A stretch of DNA of 64,000 nucleotides from Sapria himalayana (Eukaryota; Streptophyta; Magnoliopsida; Malpighiales; Rafflesiaceae). Below are positions 14,321 through 28,199 of the stretch, piece after piece. The notes under the pieces are model-generated. The model had not been told where the DNA came from, ran no database searches, and saw nothing but the letters and a program-made list of their open reading frames with translations. The position numbers and the translations under genes were made by a program. Numbering within the stretch: position 1 is the stretch's first letter; every line of letters begins with the position of its first letter. Where the stretch lies: contig JAREIK010002450.1 in the NCBI GenBank assembly GCA_029783825.1, positions 3,403,022 through 3,467,021 on the forward strand, read 5' to 3'.

Positions 14321-15054
14321 CTATTTGTCAGATTTATGAAAGAGAACAAAAATATATATATTAAATGAAACACAAAATTTATTTTGTTCGGCACATGCTT
14401 ACCTATATTATGAGCTCTTCTCTTTTCCTTTCTTATTTTCTAAGAATTAGGCGAATGCAAAAGATGTAAGAAATATATACTTTTGAAATCTCAATGCTTA
14501 TTATATGTTGATCTATGCTAGAAAAATAATAAAACAAAAAAAAAGAGGTAATGCCTCTTTTTTTTTTTGACAAAAATGGGGAGTAGACGCCCATCATTTT
14601 GACATTAAATATATCGACCACTTATATGTGTTTTATATTTTGGCACATGTGTTTCATAAAAAAAGATTCTTAAATTTTTGTTTCATGATAATTAGATCAC
14701 ATATCTATTTTACATAATGCTTTATTATATCCAACTAATCAAACATTTCATTAATTCTCAAAATAAGATATTTGTTTTTGATTATTATAATAAATAAATC
14801 ATGAATATAGATAATTTGTCAAAAAATATATTTACCAAGATTCTTGCCACCAAAATAGTTTCAACTTATTTAATTTTACAAGATTTATTTATAATATTGG
14901 TTAGTCATTCATTATTTCATTTATATAAAACTCTAACAGCTTCCATATGTGACATAAGGATATAAGAAAGTATTATATCTTTCATTAATATTATAAATAT
15001 TATTATTCAACTAATTTAAAGACCTGATTATAATAAACTATGGTATTTAAAAAA
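14321..15054. other. AT-rich stretch, no gene seen
   Basis: May include the LTR of the copia remnant just to its left (its minus-strand upstream side), but I cannot define LTR borders. Nothing else is recognisable. Confidence 0.3.
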
Positions 15055-15370
15055 TTTAAAAAAAAATTAAAAAAAATTAAAAAAAATTTAAAAAAAATTT
15101 AAAAATAAAGAAAAATAAAAAATAAAAAATAAAAAAAATAAAAAAAATAAAAAAAAATAAAAAAAATAAAAAAAATTAAAAAAATTAAAAAAATTAAAAA
15201 AATTAAAAAAATTAAAAAAATTAAAAAAATTAAAAAAATTAAAAAAATTAAAAAAATAAAAAAAAATAAAAAAAAATAAAAAAAATAAAAAAATAAAATA
15301 ATAATAATAATAATAATAAAATAATTAAAAACTAAAAAACAAACAAAAAAAACAAAAAAAAACTTTGGTT
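15055..15370. repeat. A-rich 9-bp periodic array (AAAAAATTA)n
   Basis: Starts as long A runs broken by t or tt, settles into about ten near-perfect 'attaaaaaa' units at 15170-15255, then passes into (AAAAAAT)n and (AAT)n. The minus strand reads as Phe-Leu-Ile repeats, which is a by-product of the 9-bp period. Confidence 0.9.
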
Positions 15371-17999
15371 TATCAACTAGAGTCTTATAATTGTATTTTT
15401 CCAAACATAGATACGATTAATCCAATGTCATTTTTATATTTAGCTTTTTTTGCCAACTAGAGTCTCTTGTTGGCCAAAAATAATGACAAAGAGTGATCTT
15501 TTGTTTTTTTTTTGTTACATCTAACCACTTCACACAATTATATCTACCTTTATGCATTCACTTTCCAAAATATAACAATAAAAGCAAGGTGTCTATCATC
15601 AATTAATTTCATACATACATACATACATATATATATATATGTATGTATGTATGTATATTAAATATATGTTGTTATATTTATACATAGATGTGTTTATGTA
15701 TACTATTTTTATAGTTATAGATATAGTAAAATATATTTATATAAGAAATTCGAATTATATCACACATGCATATTGATGTATAGTTATGTTTAAATAGACT
15801 TATTGATTTGAAGAACTTAAATGTATAAAGATTTATACATTTATATATAACTATATATAAATGTATTTAAAAATATGTATATCAACATATTACTATATAT
15901 AAATGTATTTATCTACATCAATACCTATACATAGCCATATGTCTAAATATATTTAATTACATGAAAAACTAATATAACTACATCTACAACATGTATAACT
16001 ACATGCTTCAGAAACTTAATATCCATTCAAATCATTCATCTCATTCATATATATATATATATTTTTAATATTGTATAAATCTTTAGCATTTTTTCATATA
16101 TTTTAGGAACTTAAATTTAGTTTTTTTAACCTTATATGTATTTTTAATGTATTTTTATATGTTTGAATAAATCATCATGATTTAATATATTTAGGGTATG
16201 TATTTTTGTTTCACTTAATATCATTTAACTAAAATTGATTTCTAATAAAATGTATATTTATTAAAATTCATGTTGTAAAATTTAAAACAAATAATAATAT
16301 GTTTGTGTAATAAATATTATAAAAAATTTCTAAAATATATATGTGATATAGTTTCAATTATAAAGACAAAACTTTAAAAATAATATTTATTTATAAAATT
16401 AAATGTGCACCTCATAATATGAAATATGTTATATTTATTATAAATAAATAATTTTTAAAATGTATCTATTAATTACAAATAAAAACATTATCATGTATTC
16501 AATTTTTAAAAAAATTAAAATAATTATTTAAAAAAACAAATACATATACTTATATGGTCATTTATATATTTTGAATAAAAAAATATAATAACTGGTAGAA
16601 AAATTTACTCATGTATTTATATGGTAACCTATTTTGTTTGAACATAATAAAAGAAATAATTAATTTTTTACAAAACTTTAAATGCATGTATTTATATGCA
16701 CTACATTATAATTGTTTGAATTTTAAAGTTTCTAAAAATTTATTAATAACAATAAATAATAGGTAGAAAATTTGCATTGACACTAATATTTTAATAAAAA
16801 AATTGGAAAGAAAAATAAAAACAATATTATCTATTTATGACTAATATTTTAATTTTTAACATAATTGTAAAAACAACATAATTTATAAATATGTCATTTT
16901 CATTTATTTATATGAGTATAATGATAGTTATTTTAATATAAATATTTAAAAAACAACTTTTTGAATAAAATATAAGCTCATATAGTTAATTTATAATTTT
17001 ATTTTACGCATTAATATGCTACACACACACACACACTCACTCACACTCACACACACACACACGCACGCATGCATATACACACACACACAAAAATTTAATT
17101 TAAATATAAAGAATTTATAATTAAAATATAAATTGTGTACAATATATAATATTTTATTTTAATTAAATTTTCAAAATCATAAAATTTTAAATACATTTAC
17201 ACGCACACATATATATAATAGTTTCATGTGTAACTTTAAAAATACATTATGTGTATAGATATATATGTGTGTTTGTGTGGGTGTTCAGTAGTATATGCAT
17301 GTATACTATATACACACACTACTTTGAAAATGTAGATACATGTGTGAATATATGCAAAAGTACAAAAATGTGTATTGTGATATATAATGTATAGTAATGT
17401 ATATGTATGTATAAATGTGTGTGTTTGTGTGTACGTCAGTGTATATGCACATATATATTTATGCATATATATGTAAATATCAACATTATTTTTGAGAATA
17501 AAAATACTTGAGCACATAATTATTAACATGTTCCACAAATTCATGAGAATACGAGCAAAAAGTGATATTAATGCAAGATACTACTAATCTTCCATCTATA
17601 ATACTTTGGCTCATAATTTGATTAGAGTACTACTTGCAATGATAAGGTTCATTCAATACTTCTTGCCATGGAGTTACATTTTCATTCGATAATATAATTT
17701 GTTCAAATAAAAAAATCTATCTAATATCTTTATCAACAACTCTTCTATCTTCTTTTTCTAGTCTTGATAAACTATTTTAAATTTTGATTATATATACATT
17801 TGTTATCTAATATCTCTAGTTCAAACTATTGTAATAGTAAAATCCATCAAATTAATCTAGGCCTGATATCTTTTTTTCCTATGAGATATTTGATTATAGA
17901 ATATTTAGTATATACTATGACTTTGGTTCCCACTAAATATGATATTAACCTGCCAAAAGAAAAGATTATTTATACAAGTTATTTCTCTATAGTGGTGTA
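15371..17999. other. AT-rich CACTA interior with microsatellites, no gene seen
   Basis: Holds a 'catacatacatac/tatgtatgtatg' palindromic patch at about 15612-15656, degenerate 'ataactatatataaatgtat' motifs at 15690-15960, and a compound (CA)n microsatellite at 17021-17089. Minus-strand ORFs at 17236-17544 are His/Thr/Tyr/Ile strings caused by TG/TA repeats. No gene is recognisable. Confidence 0.4.
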
Positions 18000-18019
18000 A
18001 TTCAATTGGGCATTTGATA

Positions 18020-18570
18020 GTGCGTTGTTATCATAGTATATGATAACTATTTATAAATATTTGTATAACTATATAAAACTCTTTATAATTATATTTAACT
18101 ATATTTGTAACTATGTAAATTATTTTTATAACTATATTAATAACTATATATAATTATTTTTTTAACTATATAATATTTTATAACTATATGAGTAATTCTA
18201 TATAACTATATTTAAAACAAAATATATCATATGTATAATAATATATAACTATATATAATTGTATCTTACTATATGTATAACTATAAAAATGTTATATATA
18301 ACTATTTCTTTAACTACATACATATTTATAACTATATGTGTATAACTATATATAAATATTTGTATAACTATGTAATACTCTATATAATTAAATATAATTA
18401 TAATTGTATCTATATATACATATTTGTATTCATATAATTAAATATATTTATTTATTTATAACATTGTATATATTTATGTATAACTACTTATAACTACTTG
18501 TATGAATATATCTATATATAATTATATGTTTAACTATATATAACTCTTTTTTTAATTATGTATACTATAG
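18020..18570. repeat. Degenerate 'tataactatata' minisatellite, left of ARF copy
   Basis: Dozens of short imperfect units around 'tataactatatgtataacta' run up to the start of the ARF1 retrocopy. The same array type resumes right after it at 19455, so the retrocopy appears to have landed inside one AT-rich array. Confidence 0.75.
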
Positions 18571-18684
18571 GTATAAGAACACATAGAAGTTGACCTCCCT
18601 CTCTGGTGACCATCTCTTGAGGTCTATTGATTTTGTTTCTTTTTCTCATCAGATCTCTTTAATGTCATATGAAAAAGGATTTGA

Positions 18685-19221
<537 letters not shown>

Positions 19222-19454
19222 GCAGGATGAGGCAAACTTTGTTGACATATCTGGATGTGGATCTAATCTTTGCCTATTTTGCTTGAGTTTTGTTCTGTTA
19301 TGTGGATGACATCATCTATTTTCAGGGGGATTCAAATTGTATTTATATTTATATATTGCACGCATGAAATACAAGACCGCATTTATTTTGTTCTGATCTG
19401 TTGTAAGCTGAACTTTTTTGTTTTTTTTTGTCTTCTTGCCATTGGATCCCAAAT

Positions 19455-20160
19455 GTATATAACTATAAATAATTGTCTTTGACTATTTGTATTACTATAA
19501 AAGTTTCATACATAACTATATTTAAATATATAATTTACATCTTATATTTAATATACATTTGTATATATTAGTATTCAAAAATATATTTTACTATATCTAT
19601 ACCTATACATAACTATATGTATAGATATATAAAATTATATAAATAAATAAATATACCTACATGTATAAATATAAGTATAACTATATGTGCAACTATATGT
19701 ATAACCACATATAACTATATTTATAATTACATGTATAATAACATATAATATTATATTTAACTATATGTGTATAACTATATATAAATATTTATATAACTAT
19801 ATATAAATAATTATATAACTATATAACACTCTATATAATTAAATATAAATGAATTTGTAAGTATGTATACATATATGTAAATATATATATTTATTTATAA
19901 CTTTATATATTTATATATAACTATTTGTATAAATATATCTATATATAACTATATGTATAACTATATAAAAATATTTAAAGCTATATTTACTATATGTACA
20001 ATAACATATAATTATAAATTATTGTATCTTATTATATGATTATTATAAAAGCTTTATACATAACTATATTTAAATATATAAAATTATTCAAAAATGTATT
20101 TTACTATATCTATACCTATACATAACGATATGTATAGATATATAAAATTATTCGAAAATG
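19455..20160. repeat. Degenerate 'tataactatata' minisatellite, right of ARF copy
   Basis: Continuation of the array found at 18020-18570. Two stretches (about 19500-19630 and 20050-20150) repeat the block 'ttactatatctatacctata' in the same order, indicating an internal duplication of about 550 bp. Confidence 0.7.
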
Positions 20161-20836
20161 CATGCTTGTTCAACATATCTCTATTTTTTGTTCTTTGTTT
20201 TATTTTGTAAAGTAGATAAATAAACCAAATTCATGTAGTATGTTACATCATGTTGTAGAATCAGTACCATCTCATAGCATTCCGAGATCAAATAGTATTT
20301 CTTCCATCTAATTTGATGGAAGAAATGCAAAAAATTAAAAAAATTTTAAAAAGTAATACAACAGCAAATGTCTTATATGGAGTCATAGTTAGTGGCATTG
20401 GCGCATCAGATAGCATTCCGAGATCTAGCTGCAAATCCTCGTAGGAGAAGCTAACATTCCCTACAAATTATGAGAATGATTGAGTATGAGAATTATTTCT
20501 AAACAATTATTTATTTTTGTCTATATGTAGTAAATAATTATCATATTTCTTTGCAAGTTTCAATTTTTTTATTCTAGTTTTATTCTTTGTTTTTCCGATT
20601 AACCAAATTATGAATCTTTGTAGGACACATTATGTGAGAGAAAAAAAAATTTTGATTCAAAGCTTTCAGACATTACCACGGTCCTTCCAATGCATGAGAG
20701 TCCCATATTTACTGATTTCAGCTTTATCAAAAAGAAGGATTGCTTACCTTATCTTTATTATTCTAAAAATATTTTATTTTTGCACTCTCTTTATCTCTAA
20801 ACATAATTACTGGACAACTTTTGGATTTTTGGTGAA
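20161..20836. other. Spacer before GC-rich tandem units, no gene seen
   Basis: Ordinary AT-rich sequence. A short inverted repeat around 20308-20330 ('ttcttccatctaatttgatggaagaa') could form a hairpin. No coding signal is recognisable. Confidence 0.35.
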
Positions 20837-22056
20837 GCTGTATGATAATAAACTTTAATTTGTGTTTGTTCATGTCTATAATATTTGTTTTTATATATTT
20901 GTAAATATGTTTTTGTGTCTCTAAATTTTTTGGGTAGAGTTTTAGCCTATTATAGGTATGTAAAAGCCTATAGTTAGTAGTGGCAGTAGCGAAAAAGATG
21001 GCAGCGAAGGCTGGGGCCGTGGTGGAAGTGGCAGCGGCGGCGGTGGTTGTAGTAGAGGCTGAGGCGACATCACCGACAGCAATGACATTAGTGGTAGCAA
21101 CGGCAGTTGCGGCATCCACGATAGAAGTGGCAGCAGTGGCAGAAGCAGCAGCAACAATAGTGGTAGTAGCAGCCGAAGTGGCAGCAGTAACCAAAGTGGC
21201 AGCAGCGGCGGCGTAAGTGGCAGCGGTGGCATCATTGGCAGCAATGGCAGCAATGGTTGAGGTGACATCAGTGGCAACAGTGACATCAGTGGCAGCAATG
21301 GCAAAAGCAGCCGCGACGGCTGTAGTGGTGGCGGCAGGGGCGGTAGCGGTAGCACCGATAGCTACAGCAATAGTACTGACAGCACCGACAGTGACAGCAA
21401 CCGCTGTGGCATCAGCAGCGGCAGCGAAATTGGCAGCGGCAGTGAAAACAGTGGCAGGAGTGGCAAGAGCGGCAGCGGTAGCTAGAGCAGCAGTAACGAC
21501 AATAAATGCGGTATATACGTACGTATATAGTCAGTATATATATGTACTCAGTATATATGTACGCATAATACTGTAGTTTAAATATACATATACTACAGTA
21601 ATATATGTACATATTTACAGTAGTAATATATATTTATTAAAACATAGTTATTTATTATTTATTTTGATTTGATTTGGTGGTTTAAATTTCGTACAAATAT
21701 TGTATCGTATTATTTTCCATAGAAAGCTTGTATAAGTGAAGACATATTTCAACAAACATGAAGCATCGTGACTCGGACAGTATTTTCACCGCAAAAAGTT
21801 GGTGATCGGAGGAGCAGTGGGAGAGAAAGCAACGTCAATGCATTGATAGATTATACTTTATGCACAGTCGATAGATAATATTGATTAATAAGATGTAATA
21901 TAATTTTTATTATTTTTTTATCTTATTTATTTAAAATATTGTATTATAATTAGTTATTAAATGATTTTTTTTAAATTTAAAATTTTTATTTATAGTTTCT
22001 GTTTTTAGTAAATTTAATTTGAAAATATTAAATTATTTAATTAAATTTTTGTTGAA
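20837..22056 (+). repeat. Tandem unit 1 with GC-rich trinucleotide core
   Basis: First of three homologous direct units. Each has four parts in order: an AT-rich head ('gctgtatgataataaac' then 'gggtagagttttagcc' and 'atgtaaaagcc'); a GC-rich imperfect trinucleotide core (here 20976-21512, mostly ggcagc/agtggc/agcagc variants); a 'tatacgtacgtata' and 'tactgtagta' palindrome-rich segment; and a tail with 'aaagcttgtataagtgaag', 'tgactcggacag' and 'gagagaaagcaacg'. The core is open in several frames on both strands and gives Ala/Ser/Gly/Val or Leu/Pro strings, so ORFs here are compositional. Confidence 0.88.
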
Positions 22057-23198
22057 ACTGTATGACATTCAACTATAATTTTTGTTTGTTCATGTCTATA
22101 ATAACAATTTTTATATATACATGAATATGTTTGTGTTTCTCCAAAATTTTTGGGTAGAGTTTTATCCTATTATAAGTATGTAAAAGCCTATTATCATCAG
22201 AGGTAGCTGCGGTAGTGGTGGCAGTGGCGCAAGAAGTGGCAGTGGTGGCAATGGCAGCAGCAGCACCGGCAGCATCGTTGGCAGGGGCCGTAGCATTTGC
22301 AATGGTAGCAGCGATAGCAGCCTCAGTAGCTGTAGCAGAGGCAGCGAAGCCAGTGACAGCATCAGCGACGGCGGCAGCGGCAGCGACACTAGTAGCGACA
22401 TCAACAGCAGCAGCGATATTGGCTGTAGTGGAGGCAGCGGAGTCAATGGAGGAAGTGGCGGCAGCAGCGACATTAGTGGCAGCAACGGAAGCAACGATAG
22501 TGGCGTCAGCGGAGGTAGCAGCGGCAGAAGAGATAGTGGAGGCAGCTGCAGCAGCAGTGACAGGGGCGGCAACAACAGGGTGAGCAGCAGGAATGGCAAC
22601 AAATGTGGTATATACGTACATATAATTTTGTAGTATTTTATGTACATATATACTGAGTATAAATATACTCAGTGAATATGTACTCATAATACTGTAATTT
22701 ATATGTACAAATATTGCAGTAATATATGTACGAGTGAAATGCTAGTATATATGTACATTTTTTCTACAGTAATATATATTTATCAAAACATAGTTTTTTT
22801 TTAATTTATTTTGATTTGATTTAGTGGTTTAAAATTCTTACAGATGTGGTAAGGCATTGTCTTCCATACGAAGCTTGTATAAGTGAAGTGATTTTTCAAC
22901 AGACATGAAGTAGTGTGACTCGGACAGCTTTTTTCGCCGCGGAAAGTTGGTGATCGAAGGAGCAGAGGGAGAGAAAGTAATGTTAATACATTGATAGATT
23001 ATACTTTATGCACAGTTGGTAGATACATTGATTACTAAGATGTAATATAATTTTTGTTATTTTTTTATATAAAATATTGTGTTAAAATAAGTTATTAAAT
23101 GAATTTTTTTTGTTTAATTTAATATTTTCATTTATAGTTTCAGTTTTTATTAAATTTAATATAAAAATATTATATTATTGAATTAAATTTTAGTTTAA
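22057..23198 (+). repeat. Tandem unit 2 with GC-rich trinucleotide core
   Basis: Same four-part organisation as unit 1, with the core at about 22196-22607. The head ('actgtatgacattcaac', 'gggtagagttttatcc') and tail ('aaagcttgtataagtgaag', 'tgactcggacagc') align well with the other units. The core's trinucleotide order does not align base for base, so the core evolves faster than its flanks. Length is 1142 bp. Confidence 0.88.
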
Positions 23199-24490
23199 GC
23201 TGTATGACAATAAACTTTAATTTGTGTTTGTTCATGTCTATAATAACTGTTTTTTATATATCTGTGAAAATATTTGTGTGGCTCAGAAATTTTTGGGTAG
23301 AGTTTTAGCCTATTATAAGTATGTAAAAGCCTATTATCAGCAGCAGTAGCAGCGGCAGTGACGGCAGCGATGGTAGCGGCGGTAGCGGAAGCGGAAACAT
23401 TGGGGGCTGCAGGGTGGCGCAGTGGTAGGAGCGGCGGCAGCAGGAGCAACGGCATAGGAGGCAGAAGCAGTGTCTGCATCGGAAGAAGTGGCTGCACAAG
23501 AAGCAGTGGCTGCACAAGAAGCAGTGGCAGCAGTGGCGGTAGCAATAGCTGCACAGAAAGTAGCAGTAGCACCGGAAGCAGCAATAGCAGCGGCATAGGC
23601 GGCAATGGCAGCAGCGGCGGCGATGGTAGCAGCGGCAGCGGCGATAGCATCGATGGCGGTGGTAGCAGCAGTGGCAAAGGCTGCTGCGGCATGCAGCGGC
23701 AGCTCCGGCCATGGAAGCAGTGGTGGCAGCCACCGCAACGGCCAGCGGCTGTAGCTTCAGTAGCAGCGGAGGCGGTGGCAGCTGCAACAGCAACAATGGT
23801 ATTGGCAGTGATAGCGGCAATGGTAATAGTGGCAGGAGCGATAGCGGAAGCTGCAGCAACAACACCTATTGAGATATATACGTACGAATAAAGTCAATAT
23901 ATACGTACATTTAATACTAAAGTAATTTATGTACGTATATACTAATTATATTTGTACTCAGTTTATATGTAAACTTAATACTACTGTTTATATGTACATA
24001 TACTGTAGTAATATATGTACGACTGAATTGCTATTATATATTTACATATATACTACAGAATTATATATGTATCAAAGCATAACTTTTTTTTAATTTGACC
24101 AAGTGGTTTAATTTTTTTACTGATATGATATCACATTATTCCTCATACAAAGCTTCTATAAGTGATGTGATATTTCACTAGACATTACGTGTCGTGACTA
24201 AGAGAGCTCTGTCATAGTAGAAAAATAATGATTGGAAGAGCAAAGGCAAAGGGAGAGAAAGCAACGTTAATGAATGGATATATTATACTTTATGCACTAT
24301 CGGTAGATACATTGATGAATAAAAATAAAAGTTTGTTATTTTTTTGTTTCAATTATGTAAAATATTGAATTTGAATAAGATATTAAATGATATTATTTTT
24401 CGTTTATTATAAATTATTTATAGCTTCAATTTTTTTTCAATATGATTTAAAAATAATAAATTATATAATTAAAAAATTTTAAAATTTTTT
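23199..24490 (+). repeat. Tandem unit 3 with GC-rich trinucleotide core
   Basis: Head 'gctgtatgacaataaac', core at about 23333-23876, palindromic 'tatacgtacg' segment, then a more diverged tail ('acaaagcttctataagtgatg', 'agagagaaagcaacg'). It ends about 40 bp before the right subterminal repeats of the CACTA element, so the three units form the element's right-hand interior. Confidence 0.85.
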
Positions 24491-24529
24491 AATTTCTATA
24501 AATATTTTTGAAATTAAAATAGCTAGGGA

Positions 24530-24856
24530 AATATTAAAATTAGCGAAGAATATTCCGTCGTTAATTTTCTTTAGCTAGGGACTTTAGCAAGGGAATCAGC
24601 CGTCATTATTTTTGTTTAGCGATGGAATATCTCATTTATCTTGCTATTTTAGCTACATAATTTTTCTTTTTTAGCAAGAAATTTTTTCGTCGCTAAATTT
24701 TTAGCTAGAGATACTTTCGTCGCTAAGATTTAGCAAGAAGCACTTTAGAAAGGGACCCGATCCATCGGTATTCCGTCGCTATTTCCCATTTAGTGACGAA
24801 AAATTCCTATTTAGCTAGGGAATTATCTCTAGCTATATGAGATTTTTCTTGTAGTG
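24530..24856 (-). repeat. Right subterminal repeats and terminus of large CACTA element
   Basis: Inverted copies of the left subterminal motif ('tccgtcgctaa', 'tttcgtcgctaaa', 'tttagctaggga') are spaced 20-50 bp apart and end at 'atttttcttgtagtg', the inverse of the left terminus. Confidence 0.8.
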
Positions 24857-24859
24857 CAT

Positions 24860-25353
24860 ATCATTACTATCATCATGAAAAAAGAGAATGAAAAAAAAAT
24901 ACTTTTAAATTGATTGATGAGCTGGCTTATATGAAATTACTTTGTGATTATCTTATTTCCATAAACATGAAAAAGTTATGAGAATCATCTTCACGCCTAT
25001 GTATTCTTTATTATGTATATGGATAAGGTTGACAATCTGTTAATATACCACCTAACTACAATCCAAAATTAGAAAGGATTATTTGAGGAAAAGAGCAATG
25101 AAATAATTACTTTAAAAACTACCATTGGGACAACACTACCCATTACATGGGTACCTAAATAATTCAATCAAGTCACACTAGATTAGCATATTTCATTGTT
25201 CACATGAAAGAATAAACTTGCACATGCAAACCAAGATAAATATTAGAGATCCCACATATCATTCATGTGGAACAAACCTCACGCCTTGATTAGATGTAGC
25301 AGAATATGTTATTGATTTATTTAATAAAAAATTATAATGATGCTATTTAGTTT
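24860..25353. other. Spacer between CACTA element and LINE, no gene seen
   Basis: AT-rich, with no recognisable domain or repeat. It ends in the left copy of the LINE target duplication (25354-25368). Confidence 0.4.
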
Positions 25354-25379
25354 GAAACCATGCATTACTTTTTTTTAAT

Positions 25380-28190
25380 AATAGATTCTATTATCAAAAA
25401 TTTATGTACAACCTAAGAAGGTTTCAAACTATTACATTCTTTGTTAAAAATAATGTAAATTTTGGTTTTGATTTTCCTAACTAAGATATCTGCATTTTAG
25501 GCATTTCCTTCATAAAGCCTTTTGTTCCTTTCTCGCCATATGTGATACATGATAGCTACAAAAAAAAGCTTTTCGGAGGTTATTTATTGGTGTTTTCATC
25601 AAATATATCTTTTTGAAGGCTTTAAAGCACAAAGAAATTGAGCTTATGTCATCTTTAAAAGAAATTGGGTCTATATCTACTAATTTTCAGCCGTTCCCAA
25701 AAAAATATTCTATATGCTATCTCAATTGCATTGATGATGTAGGTAGGGAAGAAGATAATTGAAAGCCAGTACCCTACAATCTCTTGAACAACTATGTGTA
25801 GGAGCTCTAGTCTGTCGGCAATCAAAAGAATTTTCTTAACCCATTGATGGTTGGCTGAGATAATTTTAGCTAACAATATAAAGAATTGAGAGGAAATTAA
25901 TAAGCTAGAAGAGAGAGGAATGACAGAGAAGACAAAAAGAAGAATGTCTTCCTCATATCCAAAATTTTCCAGATTTCCTTTTTTAATTTCCTTGCTTACT
26001 CCTCCAAAGAAGATATTCAATTTGGAGGAGTTCACATTCAAACCAGATACAACAGTGAAGGAATTAAGTGTCTCCAGGATTAAGGTAGTGAATGGTAAAT
26101 CACTCCTAGAAAAGATGATCAAATCGTCCATATACATTAAGTTAGTGATTTTTAGAGGAGCACATACTGGGTAAAATAATAATTTCTCTAGAGATGTTGC
26201 TACACTTAGATGCATTGAAAAGTATTCAATATATATGGAAAAAAAGATAGGGGGAGATGTGGTCTCATTGCCTAAGATCTCTATTGCTCTTGAAGTAACC
26301 ATGGAGCTATCCATTATCACCACCGAGTAAGAAGTCATGCTAACACAGACTTAGATAATCTTTATGAAGCATTTAGTAAAGTTTAAACTAGACAAGACTT
26401 CTATTAGGGAAGCACCATTCTATGGTGTCAAAGGCCTTCTAGATATCAATTTTAAAGAAACATCTCGGAGAAATTATTTTCCATGTATATCTGCTAATCA
26501 AGCTCTATACTAGAAGGAAGTTGTCTGATATTAACCTTCCCTTAACATAAGTCCCTTGTGCTGGATATATTATACAACCCAACATCAATTTCAGTTATGA
26601 AGCAATGAGTTTTGCAATAATTTATAAATCACTACACCATGATATTGGATTGTAATCTTTAAATATTGATGCATACGAGGATTTAGGAATTAAGGCTATA
26701 TAAGCATGATTGATTTACTTTAGCATCCTTCCGGAATGGAAGAAGCTATTTATAGCATTGATCACATCATGTCCAATATGATTCCAGGATGCTTTAAATA
26801 ATTATGCAGTAAAATCATTAGGTCCTAGTGATTTTGAATCACCCATGTTGAAAACAACATTCTTTATTTCCACTGAAGAGAAGGATAAAGAGAGTAGATT
26901 ATGGCCATCTTCATTAAGTTTTGGCCCATTTGCTATAATATGTTTATTAATTCTATTTCTAGTGCTATATGACTTCAAAAATACCTTATAATAAAAGATG
27001 AACATCTCTGCTATATCCTCTTTTGATGTTATGTATTTCCCATCATCCTTAATAATAGTGATTATCTTGCTCCTTAGCAACTTAGAGCTAGTTAGCGCAT
27101 GAAAAAAATTTCATGCATTTATCACTTTCTTTGAGGTACTTTATCTTGGCCTTTTGTTTAAGAAAAGATAGTTTATATTCTTCTAATTTCCTCAACTTAA
27201 TTTTAATATCTAGTTCATCCTCCTTTAAGGATGTGTTGGGATGCTTTAGAATTTCTTTCTGAACTGATTGAAAAGCATTCTTTGGGACCGACTCTCTTGA
27301 GCTGATATGCCCAAAAATGCATTTCATTCAATTTCTTTATATGTGCCTTTAGCAACCTCTTTTTTCCGACTAATTGAAACATCATTTAACCAGAAATTTT
27401 TTCCTCCCATATACTAAGCAACAAAGGAATGAACTCTTTATGAGAGATCCGCATGTTACAAAATTTGAAAGGAATTAGTCTTTCTTTGTCTGATATTTCA
27501 GTAGACATTAGCAAAAGACAGTGGTCAGAGAAGATTCTTGGAACCAGAAATCTTGCATAACTGTCCAACTGAAGATTAGTCCATTCACCATTTGCCATTA
27601 CCCAGTCGAGTTTGCTAGAGACTCTACCATTTGTCCAAGTGAAGTAGCTTTCTGATGAGGGAAGATCCTCCATGCTTAATATTGAAACACATTTTAGAGC
27701 ATCTTGGCACTTGTAATTTGTAATGATTCTGCCTCCATCCTTATCTAATCCAGATAAGAAAGAGTTAAAATCCCCATTGAGAGCCCATGGTGAAGAGTCA
27801 ACTCTCCCCACTTCAATCAAATTCTCCTAAAGACTACTTCTACTAATGTTCGTATGGAGACCATAGATTACTGATAACCTTAAATAGAGCCTTCTTCTCT
27901 TTATCATTCACTTGAAGATAAATATGCCAAGAAGTGTAAGAAAGTATGATAATGTCTATGGTTTGAAAGTCCCACAGAAAAAGTATTCTTCCATTGTTAT
28001 GACAAAAAAAGTTATCAAAGGAATTCAGCCTTCTAAACTTCATTTTTATAAGCTAGTATAGCTTTTCACTAAAGTTTGGCCTCTGTGATGGCAAAAATAA
28101 CAATAGAGTGGGCATTGAGAAGCCAGATCAATTATTTTTGTTTAAAAGGGTAATTGAAACCCCTTAAATTCCAATAAGTAATCTTTATAA
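25380..28190 (-). pseudogene. LINE ORF2: endonuclease-reverse transcriptase, broken
   Basis: Plant LINE ORF2 nicks target DNA and reverse-transcribes its own RNA from the nick. On the minus strand, in order: the endonuclease start with 'WNLRGFN' (about 28180); 'NNGRILFLWD' (27980); 'NGDFNSF' and 'YFTWTNGRVSSKLDWV' with 'SDHCLLL' (27386-27820, APE-like endonuclease); the pre-RT linker 'FLKQKAKIKYLKESDKCMKF' (27100-27200); 'SKSLGPNDF' (26810); 'GRLISDN' (about 26540); motif A 'KIDIQKAFDTI' (about 26440); the catalytic motif 'YMDDLIIFS' (YMDD at 26123-26134, where many plant LINEs have F/YADD); 'SGLNVNSSKLNIFFGGV'; and 'YHIWRERNK' near 25540, a zf-RVT-type C-terminus. Frameshifts and stops split these into at least six frames. 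The order is complete, so decay is by small lesions and not by a large deletion. Confidence 0.88.
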
Positions 28191-28199
28191 GATGACAAT

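Noticed and set aside
15099..15404. Phe/Leu/Ile-rich minus-strand ORF
   Set aside because: Translation of an A-run array.
17236..17544. His/Thr/Tyr-rich minus-strand ORF
   Set aside because: Produced by TG/TA dinucleotide repeats.
17580..17800. Possible further copia fragment on the minus strand
   Set aside because: Only isolated Lys/Leu-rich strings; no conserved motif in order.
20980..23891. Long Ala/Val/Ser/Gly-rich or Leu/Pro-rich open frames on both strands
   Set aside because: They come from GC-rich trinucleotide arrays that are open in several frames at once. Frames are not conserved between the three tandem units, so they are not treated as genes.
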